From Phytopseudomonas dryadis (lineage in GTDB: Bacteria > Pseudomonadota > Gammaproteobacteria > Pseudomonadales > Pseudomonadaceae), in contig NZ_QJUM01000023.1 in assembly GCF_004327355.1 (NCBI RefSeq), forward strand, positions 37,595-101,594: a stretch of 64,000 bases of DNA. The letters run 5' to 3'. The notes beneath the pieces were generated by a model. That model did not search any database. It was not told where the DNA came from and saw nothing but the letters and a program-made list of their open reading frames with translations. This document shows, piece after piece, positions 26,515-33,814 of this stretch. Each line of letters starts with the position of its first letter. Position 1 is the stretch's first letter. A program made the position numbers and the translations under genes.

Positions 26515-28097
26515 CCGTTCACCTGCGCCACGCGCGGGGTCTCCCGCCCCCTCGGCCTGCTCTCGCCAGCCGAACGCGACATGCGCCAGGCGCAACCGGC
26601 CAGGGCCGCGCCCAGGCCGAGCACCGCGAGGTCGAGCCAGAAACGCATGCCATCGCCGGCCAGCAGATCCAGCCAGGGCGAAGCGCCGAACGCATCCAGC
26701 AGCGGCAGGGCGGCGCACAACAGCGCCGCCGCGATCAGTTGCTCACGCCAGGCCTGTAGCGGCGCTCGCCACAATGCATGGGGCAAGCTCAGCAGCCATA
26801 CGGCGAAGAACACCCGCACCTCCCAATCGGCACGACCGATCAGCTCGGCCGGTACCAGGCGATTGGCCCACAGCAGGGCCACGCAAGCCAGGCCCAGACC
26901 CGCCACACAGGATACATTCAGCGCCTCGATCAACCGGTAGGTCGCCGGGCTCAGTTCCTGCTGCCGACGCCGGCGCTTGACGGTGAACAGCACCAGCCCG
27001 GTGGCGATCATCGCGCAACTGGCCAGCCCGCAGAGGAAATACAGCCAGCGCATCGGGTAGCCGCCGAACTGGGCGAAATGCAGGCCGGCCATGACCCGCT
27101 GGGTCAGCACGCTGGCACGCGAAGGGGGTGGCGCCTGTATCAACTCGCCGGTCACGCCATTGAACAGCATGCGTTCGCCCTTGGTCAGCTCGATACGATT
27201 GCCCAGCACCGGGCTGACCGCCACCTGGGCATCGGCTCGGCCAGGATTGCTGATACTCAGCGAACCCAGCGCGCCCTTGCCGTAATGAGCCTCGCCCGCG
27301 GCGATGAAGTGCCCGATGGGCAGCATCGGCACGGCAGTCGCCGGAGCACGCTCGGCGCCGCCCTCGCCCCGGCCACGCCCTTCGCCCCTGGCCTCGCCAC
27401 GCTGCTGGAAGCCCATATCGGCGAACAGCGCCTGGCGGTCGTCCTGGTAGAGCGCCTGTACCCCGGCCGGCATATAGACGAGGTAGAAGATCGCCAGGCC
27501 GGTGTAGGTGATCATCAGGTGGAAGGGCAGCACCAGCACGGCACTGGCGTTGTGCGCATCGAGCCAGGAGCGGGCGCCCTTGGCCGGGCGGAAGGTGAAG
27601 AACTCCTTGAAGAACTTCTTGTGGATGACGATGCCGCTGACGAGGGTCGCCAACATCGCCATGGCCGCCAGCCCGACCAGCCAGATCCCCAGGTTGCGCG
27701 GCATGTTGAGGGTGAAGTGGAAGCGGAAGAAGAAGTTGCCCCCCGCCGTCTCGCGCGGCTGCAAGGTTTCGCCGGTAAGCGGGTCGAGCACCTGTCCGCC
27801 ACCCCGTCGCCCCTCGCCACTGGATACCTGCAGGCCCGGCGAACGCTCACTGGGCAGGCCGATGTTCCAGGTTCGCGCCTGCGGCGCCGTCTCGCCCAGG
27901 TAGGCCAGCGCGACTTGCGCCGCCTGCGCCTGATCGACCCCGGCGGCACGCCGCTCGGGTTGCATCCAGTAGCCGATTTCCTTGTCGAACACCGCCAGGG
28001 TTCCGGTGAGGAAAATGGCGAACAGCAGCCAGCCGAAGATCAGCCCGGCCCAGGTGTGCAGCCAGGCCATCGATTGGGTAAGGGTCTGCGCTTTCAT
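26511..28097 (-). CDS. PepSY-associated transmembrane protein
   Basis: 528 residues of the PepSY-TM family (PiuB-like). The first helix is LIFGWLLFAIFLTGTLAVF at about 19-37; further helices are near 140-158, 185-209 and four or five in the C-terminal 200 residues. Conserved features are MAWLHTWAGLIFGWLLF, FHFTLN and MAGLHFAQFGGYPMRWLYFL, with His residues of the type that bind haem in some relatives. Such proteins are proposed to reduce or release iron in the periplasm or membrane; this is inference. An Arg/Gly/Glu-rich insertion occupies about residues 231-250. Start: GGAG eleven bases before ATG 28097; the frame is open to 28181. Confidence 0.87.
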   Translation of the reverse strand: MKAQTLTQSMAWLHTWAGLIFGWLLFAIFLTGTLAVFDKEIGYWMQPERRAAGVDQAQAAQVALAYLGETAPQARTWNIGLPSERSPGLQVSSGEGRRGGGQVLDPLTGETLQPRETAGGNFFFRFHFTLNMPRNLGIWLVGLAAMAMLATLVSGIVIHKKFFKEFFTFRPAKGARSWLDAHNASAVLVLPFHLMITYTGLAIFYLVYMPAGVQALYQDDRQALFADMGFQQRGEARGEGRGRGEGGAERAPATAVPMLPIGHFIAAGEAHYGKGALGSLSISNPGRADAQVAVSPVLGNRIELTKGERMLFNGVTGELIQAPPPSRASVLTQRVMAGLHFAQFGGYPMRWLYFLCGLASCAMIATGLVLFTVKRRRRQQELSPATYRLIEALNVSCVAGLGLACVALLWANRLVPAELIGRADWEVRVFFAVWLLSLPHALWRAPLQAWREQLIAAALLCAALPLLDAFGASPWLDLLAGDGMRFWLDLAVLGLGAALAGCAWRMSRSAGESRPRGRETPRVAQVNG

Positions 28098-28101
28098 CCG
28101 T

Positions 28102-28398
28102 TCAGGCTCCAGCCCATGGCCAGAAGCCGATAGCCGCCAACGGCAACGCCACGCCCATGCCCGCCCAGGCGCGCCAGGCACTGGCCGCGCAGAAAGCCCA
28201 GAGGATGGCCAGGGTATAGATGGCGAACGACAGCAGGCTGGCGACGATCAGCGCATCGACCTTGGCCAGCGGCAACAGCCGGGCCAACGCAGCGGTGAAG
28301 GCGTAGGCCACGGCATAGCCGCCGAGAACCGCCGCGAGAATGCGCAGCACCACGGCTCGCCATGCCCCCGTGGGAGCGGAAGATTTTCTAGCGGCCAT
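28102..28398 (-). CDS. DUF3649 small membrane protein
   Basis: 98 residues with three hydrophobic segments (AVVLRILAAVLGGYAVAYAF, ALIVASLLSFAIYTLAILWAF, GMGVALPLAAIGFWPWAGA). The LGGYAVAYAFTAALARLLP pattern fits DUF3649, which regularly precedes PepSY and DUF3325 genes in iron loci. Its start lies inside the esterase 3' end (11-base overlap), and its stop is four bases before the PepSY ATG. The function is unknown. Confidence 0.8.
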   Translation of the reverse strand: MAARKSSAPTGAWRAVVLRILAAVLGGYAVAYAFTAALARLLPLAKVDALIVASLLSFAIYTLAILWAFCAASAWRAWAGMGVALPLAAIGFWPWAGA

Positions 28399-29341
28399 CG
28401 GCGGTATCCTTGTTATCGTTCGGTACGGCGCCCGCAGCGCTGCGCAGGGCCTCGAAGAGCGAGACCGGCAACATCGGGCCATGACTGAGATCGGCGAACT
28501 CGCGATAGCTCACCTGCATGCCGGGATAGGCCGCCAGCCGCTCGGCCATGCGCGCGGCCGCATCTTCCGGCACGGCGGCGACGGCCTTGCGCCTGGCGGC
28601 GGTCACTGCATCGTCCTTGGCGCGCGGACGTTCGCCCAGGCCTCTCAGCAGCACCAGCCGTACAGCCTCGGCCGGCGCGCTGAAGGCTTTCTCTTCGTCG
28701 AGGATGAAACCGTCCTGCCACCAGATCGACGGATCGGCGACGATATAGTTCTGAAACGCTTGTGGTCGGGTGAACAGGCAGTGCAGCGCCAGCAAGCCGC
28801 CATAGGAATGCCCCCACAGGCTCTGTCGCTGCGGGTCGATGGGAGCGCGCGCCTCGACCTGCGGCTTGATCTTCTGCTGCAACAGATCGAGGAACAGCTC
28901 CGCCCCGCCGCCCCGGCGTTCACGGGCGAGGTCATCGATCACCGGCTTTCCACCCGGTAGCGGCGGCGTGTAATCGTAGGCACGGGCGGTGACATCGAAA
29001 CGCAGCTCGGTGGCATAGCCGACGAAGACCAGCAGCGGCGGCCCACGCTCATCCAGATCCGCCAGTCGCTGTTCCTCCAGGGCGCCCAGGGCGGCATTGC
29101 CGTCGAGCAGGTAAATCACCGGATATCCGCTAGCCGGCGCCGCGCGTTTCGGCGTGGCGATCCAGATACGGTACTGGCGCTGGCCGTCCAGGGAGGCCAT
29201 CTCCAGGGTTTCGAAACGGTAGAAGGCCGAACCGCGGTCGGCCACGGTCGGCCCCAGCGGCTCGGAAAGGTCGGGCCGGGCAAACGCCGGGCCGGCGCAC
29301 AGCAGCGCCATCAGACAGAGGCAACACAGGGAACGAAGCAT
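28388..29341 (-). CDS. Periplasmic siderophore esterase (PfeE/IroE-like alpha/beta hydrolase)
   Basis: 317 residues with a Sec signal peptide (LCCLCLMALLCAGPAFA). The mature protein is an esterase-D-like alpha/beta hydrolase: YPVIYLLDGNAAL, the nucleophile elbow SLWGHSYGGLLAL (Ser in GHSYG), ADPSIWWQDGF, and a candidate catalytic His in EFADLSHGPMLP. Relatives (IroE, BesA, PfeE) cleave tri-catecholate siderophores such as ferric enterobactin to free iron. Its place between the receptor and the importer supports this. The frame opens at 29413, but the ATG at 29341 gives the signal peptide. Confidence 0.85.
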   Translation of the reverse strand: MLRSLCCLCLMALLCAGPAFARPDLSEPLGPTVADRGSAFYRFETLEMASLDGQRQYRIWIATPKRAAPASGYPVIYLLDGNAALGALEEQRLADLDERGPPLLVFVGYATELRFDVTARAYDYTPPLPGGKPVIDDLARERRGGGAELFLDLLQQKIKPQVEARAPIDPQRQSLWGHSYGGLLALHCLFTRPQAFQNYIVADPSIWWQDGFILDEEKAFSAPAEAVRLVLLRGLGERPRAKDDAVTAARRKAVAAVPEDAAARMAERLAAYPGMQVSYREFADLSHGPMLPVSLFEALRSAAGAVPNDNKDTADGR

Positions 29342-29427
29342 GATGCCCACCCGGGACGATTGCGAAGGTATACGCAGAAACCGCAGGCCCTGCCCGCGGT
29401 TTCCTTGCAGCACAGTGCGTCCATCAC

Positions 29428-31524
29428 TCAGAAGTCGATCGTCAGCCCCACATTCAGGCGGCGACCGTCCAGAACCACGTCGTAGTCGGAGTTGGTGACT
29501 TCCTTGTTGGTCACGTTGTACAGGCCGGCCTTGACATCCACGCTCTCGGTCAGCTTGTACACCGCCCCCACGTCGACGAAGCCATAACCCGGCGTACTAT
29601 CGCTCATGCTGGTGCGGCTCAGGTAGTCGGAGGTACGACTGCGGTAGTTGTACTGGGTCCAGAGGTTGAGCCGGTTGCTCGCCGCCCAGTCCAGGTTGGC
29701 ATTGAACATGTGCCGGGGCTGCTTGTTCAGTGGCTCGCCCTTGAACTCCCCGGTTTTCTGCTCGGATTCGGTGAAGGTGTAGCTGGTGCTCAGTTGCAGG
29801 TCCGATGTGAAATCGTAATCCAGCGTCAGCTCGACCCCCTGCATCACGGCCTCGTCGATGTTCTTGGTCGTGCTGAGGAAGTAGAAGGTGTTGCCGCCAA
29901 AGACACAGCTGTAATTGGCCACGTCGTTATTGTTCGCGGCACCAGTGCTGGTGCAGTAACGATCTTCCGCGAGCTTGTCCTTGAAGATGGTGTGGAAGAC
30001 CATCAGGCTGGCTCCCAGGCCGACAGATGGATCGTTGTAGACGAAGCCCACCTCATAGTTGGTGCTGGTTTCCGGATCGAGATCGGCGTTGCCGATGCTC
30101 AAGGCGCGTGGCAGGGGTTGGCCGGTGGTGCTCACGTTCGGCGAGCCGCCGCCCCCTGTACGCCCACCGAAGCCCTCCGTGGATTGGCTCAGGGTCGGCT
30201 GCCGGTAACCGGTGGACACACCGCCCTTGAGGGTGAGGGTCGGCATCAACTGGTAAACGCCGTAAATCCGCGGCGACAGGTGCGCCCCGAAGAACTCGTC
30301 ATCGTTGTAGCGCAGGCCGGTGGTCACCGACAGATCATCGGTAATCGCCCAATCCACCTCGGTGAATACCGCCGCGATCCAGCGATCCGCCTTCCTCACC
30401 CCGCCCGGGATGTTGTCGTTGAACAGGACGTTCTGTCCGTTCACGAACTCCTCCTCCTTGTACTGGGCACCGAAGGTAACGGTGTGCGAGCCCCAGAAGT
30501 AGGTGCCTTGCGTGTTGAACAGGTTGATCGTTTCTTCCATGGGAAGATCCTGCACCCGCTCGGAGTAATCGCGCTGCAGATAGCTGTTGATCAGCAGGTC
30601 GCCATAGTTGCCATCGTGCGACAGCGTCCATATTTCCTTGTCGAAGCGGCTGGTCGATGCCGTGCCCGCGGGAGCGGTCGCCGTCACTGGCGTGCTTTTG
30701 CCCGCGGTATGCGTGGTTTCCTGAGTCGTGTCGCGATAACCCAGCGAGATGCGATCGCTCTCGGTCGGGGTCAGGCTGAACTCCAGGCCGGCATTCTTGC
30801 GTTTGGTTTCGGGATTACTTTCCGAACTTTCGCTGCCACCAACGAAATCGCTTTCGTCGACGCCGGTGTAGGCGCCGTTGACCTGCAGGCTCAAAAGACC
30901 GGGGATCAGCGCACCGCCGGCATAGATCTCGGTATGCGCTTCGTCGTTGCTGATGTCGTTCAGAGAGGAGGTGTATTCGGTACGAACGGTGCCGTGCCAT
31001 TCATCCGTGGCTCGGCGCGTGATGATATTGATCACACCGCCCATGGCCTCGGAACCATACAGGGATGACATGGGGCCGCGAATGACCTCGATCCGCTCGA
31101 TCATGGCCAGGGGCGGCAGGGAAACCTGCTGCTTGCCGGCACTGGTACCATTGGTTTGAACCGCGCGACCGGCAGAAACCGGACGGCCGTCCACCAGCAC
31201 CAGGGTGTAGTCGCTGGTCATGCCGCGGATGCTGATGTCCTGCGAGTTACCGCCACCGGTCACGTAGACGCCCGGAATGTTTTTGACCGCATCGATCACG
31301 CTGGTGTAGGACTGCTTCTCCAGCTCTTCGCGGGACACCACGGAAATACTGGCCGGCGCATCGGCAATGTTCTGTTCGAAGCCGGCAGCACTGACCACCC
31401 TGACGCTGTCCAGCTCGAGGGGATCGGTGTCAGTAGCGGCCTGTGCGACGGTGTGCAGGGAAGCACTACCCAGAACCAGCAGGGCAGCACTGATCGGGTT
31501 CATGGAAAACCTTTTCGAAGTCAT
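29428..31524 (-). CDS. TonB-dependent catecholate siderophore receptor, CirA/PirA-like
   Basis: 698 residues. Signal peptide ends AQA near residue 29. The TonB-box region is LDSVRVVSAAG; the plug follows (IADAPASISVVSREELEKQS, DISIRGM, LVLVDGRPVS, IERIEVIRGPMSSLYGSEAMGGVINIITRR), then a 22-strand-type barrel ending in LNVGLTIDF with a terminal Phe. The plug reads most like E. coli CirA, while the locus position matches pirA of P. aeruginosa. It imports ferric catecholates (enterobactin breakdown products or similar). A Fur box lies 72-92 bases upstream. It heads a probable nine-gene operon running to 22195. Confidence 0.9.
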   Translation of the reverse strand: MTSKRFSMNPISAALLVLGSASLHTVAQAATDTDPLELDSVRVVSAAGFEQNIADAPASISVVSREELEKQSYTSVIDAVKNIPGVYVTGGGNSQDISIRGMTSDYTLVLVDGRPVSAGRAVQTNGTSAGKQQVSLPPLAMIERIEVIRGPMSSLYGSEAMGGVINIITRRATDEWHGTVRTEYTSSLNDISNDEAHTEIYAGGALIPGLLSLQVNGAYTGVDESDFVGGSESSESNPETKRKNAGLEFSLTPTESDRISLGYRDTTQETTHTAGKSTPVTATAPAGTASTSRFDKEIWTLSHDGNYGDLLINSYLQRDYSERVQDLPMEETINLFNTQGTYFWGSHTVTFGAQYKEEEFVNGQNVLFNDNIPGGVRKADRWIAAVFTEVDWAITDDLSVTTGLRYNDDEFFGAHLSPRIYGVYQLMPTLTLKGGVSTGYRQPTLSQSTEGFGGRTGGGGSPNVSTTGQPLPRALSIGNADLDPETSTNYEVGFVYNDPSVGLGASLMVFHTIFKDKLAEDRYCTSTGAANNNDVANYSCVFGGNTFYFLSTTKNIDEAVMQGVELTLDYDFTSDLQLSTSYTFTESEQKTGEFKGEPLNKQPRHMFNANLDWAASNRLNLWTQYNYRSRTSDYLSRTSMSDSTPGYGFVDVGAVYKLTESVDVKAGLYNVTNKEVTNSDYDVVLDGRRLNVGLTIDF

Positions 31525-31595
31525 GGCGCACTCTCATTATCGTGTCGTGTTGGCATGGCGGGGGCAGACTGCCGACGAAGATGATATGCAGACTC

Positions 31596-31616
31596 AAATG
31601 AGAGTAAATTTCATTT
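31596..31616 (-). promoter_or_regulatory. Fur box of the receptor operon
   Basis: AAATGAGAGTAAATTTCATTT is an imperfect palindrome of AAATGA...TCATTT matching the Fur-box pattern of repeated NATA/TNAT units. A partial second site (GATAATGAG on the minus strand) lies about 55 bases closer to the gene. Iron-replete Fur should repress the receptor operon. Confidence 0.75.
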
Positions 31617-31621
31617 ACAAA

Positions 31622-32953
31622 CTATACACTTTGTAACCGCAGCTTCAGGCGCAATCCGGGCCCGGCGTTCTCCGCCCACAACTGGCCGCCCTGCAGCTGC
31701 ACCCGGCTACGGGCGATGGCCAATCCCAGGCCGAAACCATCCCCACCGGGACGCGCGGCGCTGAGACGCGTGAACGGCTGGAAGATGCGCTCCAGTTCGT
31801 CCGCCTCGACGCCGGGCCCCTGATCCTCGACCCACAGCTGCCAGTACTCGCCGTCGCGGCAGCCGCACAGACGTACCACGCCATCCTCCGGGGAATGGCG
31901 GATAGCGTTGCGCAGGACGTTCTCCAGGGCCTGCGCCAAGCCGTTCAGGTTCCCCTTCACCCGGCAGTCGGCGGGCAGCTCGCAGGGCATGCGCTCGACC
32001 GGCCAGCCCGTTTCGAAGCAGGCATTCTCCCGCAGCACCTCCCACAGCCGTCCCACATCCACCGGCTCCAGCGGCAGGCTCGGGCGCTCGGTATCCAGCC
32101 AGACCAGTTCCAGGGTGTTGCCGATCAGTTGCTCCATGCCCTGCACTTCCCGCTCCAGGCGCTGGCGCAGGGCTTCGCCATCCTGCTCGCGCTCGCCGGC
32201 TATGCGCAGGCGGCTCAGGGGGGTACGCAATTCGTGGGACAGGTCGCGCAACAGGCGCCGCTGATAGGCCACCGTCCCCTGCAGCCGCTCGGCCATATGG
32301 TCGAAGGCACGCCCCAGTTCGCCCAACTCGTCCTTGCGCGCCACCACCGGCGGGCCGACGCGCGCCGCCAGGTCTCCAGAACTCAGGACATTCGCCTGGC
32401 GCCGCAGGATCACCAGCGGGGCGATGAACATGCGGTACAGCAGCAGCCCAAGCAGTATCGCCAGAGACGCGGGCAGCACCTTCTGCAGCAGGACGTCCCA
32501 CAGCTCACGGTATTCACGGGGATTGAAGCGCTGGGGTAGGTCCATCACCAGGCGCGACGTGCCGTCACTGAACGGCATGGAGAAGGTCGGCAGGCCGCCG
32601 GGGCGCCCCACCGACCAGTCGAGCTGGCGGACGAAGTCCAGCCGCTGCCGCTCGGAGCTGCGCAGCGGCTGCGAAGACAGCGAACGCTGATGCTGGTCCA
32701 CGACCACGGCCCACACCCCCTCACGTTCGCGCAGGGACTGGAGAAAGGCATCGACACCCGCCGCCCCGCTCTCGCGCCAGGCGGCCTCGGCTTCCCGCGC
32801 ATAGTTGGCGAGGCTCCGCTTCGCCGGCTCGGACAGCCGCGAAGTCGCCTCGTTGACCCGCCTGCCGAGATCGACATGCAGGCTGACCACCAACAGGCAG
32901 AACAGGGCGAGCACGGTTGCCAGCTTCCAGAACAGCGAGTGTCGCCCCGGCAC
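31622..32953 (-). CDS. pirS: Sensor histidine kinase, PirS/PfeS-like
   Basis: 443 residues. Helix 1 is LATVLALFCLLVVSL (about 11-25), then a periplasmic sensor of about 130 residues and helix 2 LPASLAILLGLLLYRMF. HAMP follows, the phosphoacceptor His is in LLRDLSHELRTPLSRLR, and the ATPase has NVLRNAIRHSPE, EDQGPGVEADE and GFGLGLAIARS. The GTG start at 32953 has AGGAG seven bases upstream. It follows the regulator by one base. In P. aeruginosa PirRS and PfeRS sense ferric enterobactin and activate their receptor; the gene order regulator, kinase, receptor is the same here. The exact pir assignment rests on synteny with cysM and gacS. Confidence 0.85.
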   Translation of the reverse strand: MPGRHSLFWKLATVLALFCLLVVSLHVDLGRRVNEATSRLSEPAKRSLANYAREAEAAWRESGAAGVDAFLQSLREREGVWAVVVDQHQRSLSSQPLRSSERQRLDFVRQLDWSVGRPGGLPTFSMPFSDGTSRLVMDLPQRFNPREYRELWDVLLQKVLPASLAILLGLLLYRMFIAPLVILRRQANVLSSGDLAARVGPPVVARKDELGELGRAFDHMAERLQGTVAYQRRLLRDLSHELRTPLSRLRIAGEREQDGEALRQRLEREVQGMEQLIGNTLELVWLDTERPSLPLEPVDVGRLWEVLRENACFETGWPVERMPCELPADCRVKGNLNGLAQALENVLRNAIRHSPEDGVVRLCGCRDGEYWQLWVEDQGPGVEADELERIFQPFTRLSAARPGGDGFGLGLAIARSRVQLQGGQLWAENAGPGLRLKLRLQSV

Positions 32954-32954
32954 T

Positions 32955-33662
32955 TCAGCTCTCCTGCCCGGTCAGCACGTAGCCCTTGCCCCACACCGAC
33001 TCCAGGCGCATGCCGGTGTAGCCGACGCGCTTGAGCTTGCGGCGCACGTTGCTGACGTGCATGTCCAGGCTGCGATCGTGCTGGGCATAGCCGCGGTGCA
33101 GCACGTGCTGATAAAGGAAGGCCTTGCTCAACACTTCCTCGGCGTGGCGGGAAAAGGTTTCCAGCACGCGGTATTCGGTGGGGGTCAACCAGGCCCATTT
33201 TCCTTCGTAGCACACATCCGAGCGCGCCTCGTCGAAGGTCAGCGTGCTCTCTCCGAGCGGCGGCTGCTCGCGGCGCTCGTAGGCCACCCGGCGCAGGATC
33301 GCCTCGATGCGCACGCTGAGTTCACCCAGGCTGAAAGGCTTGGGCAGGTAATCGTCGGCGCCCTTGCTGAAGCCGGCGATACGATCCTGCTCGGCGCCCA
33401 GGGCCGACATCAGGATCACCGGCACGCTGCGGTGCTTGCGCAACTGCTGCAGCACTTCCAGGCCATTGCTGCCGGGCAGCAGGATGTCCATCAGAATCAG
33501 GTCGAAATCCTGCTCCTGGGCAAGAAGCAGCCCCTGACGGCCATCCTGACTGAGGGTGACGTCATAGCCACTGTCCCGCAGGTGAGCCTGCAGGTGAGCC
33601 GCGAGCGAAGGATCGTCCTCGACCGCGAGGATACGGGTAGCAGCACTGGAAGCGGACGGCAT
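32955..33662 (-). CDS. pirR: OmpR-family response regulator, PirR-like
   Basis: 235 residues. Receiver with acidic pocket VEDD near residue 14-17, phosphoacceptor Asp59 in FDLILMDILLPGSNG and Lys in DDYLPKPFS. The C-terminal winged helix has WLTPTEYRVLETFSRHAEEVLSK and DMHVSNVRRKLKR. It should activate the adjacent receptor when the kinase detects a catecholate siderophore. The frame is open to 33704, but the ATG at 33662 fits the receiver start. It is divergent from gacS; the gap holds a GCTTAC-AG-GTAAGC palindrome. Confidence 0.87.
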   Translation of the reverse strand: MPSASSAATRILAVEDDPSLAAHLQAHLRDSGYDVTLSQDGRQGLLLAQEQDFDLILMDILLPGSNGLEVLQQLRKHRSVPVILMSALGAEQDRIAGFSKGADDYLPKPFSLGELSVRIEAILRRVAYERREQPPLGESTLTFDEARSDVCYEGKWAWLTPTEYRVLETFSRHAEEVLSKAFLYQHVLHRGYAQHDRSLDMHVSNVRRKLKRVGYTGMRLESVWGKGYVLTGQES

Positions 33663-33710
33663 GGTGATGTGCCTCTGAAAGCAAATGCGAACAATTCTAA
33701 CCATTACCCA

Positions 33711-33724
33711 GCTTACAGGTAAGC
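33711..33724. promoter_or_regulatory. Palindrome between pirR and gacS
   Basis: GCTTAC-AG-GTAAGC, a perfect 6-2-6 inverted repeat 49-62 bases before the pirR start and about 90 bases before gacS. A degenerate Fur-like stretch (about 11 of 17 positions) overlaps the pirR side. The regulator is unknown. Confidence 0.35.
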
Positions 33725-33814
33725 GCTGATCGAATTATCCACACCGGCACAGGGGGCAAGATTCCGCGGCGCCGAGTCGCTACACTGCCTGCATCGCTGA
33801 GGGGGAGACACCGC

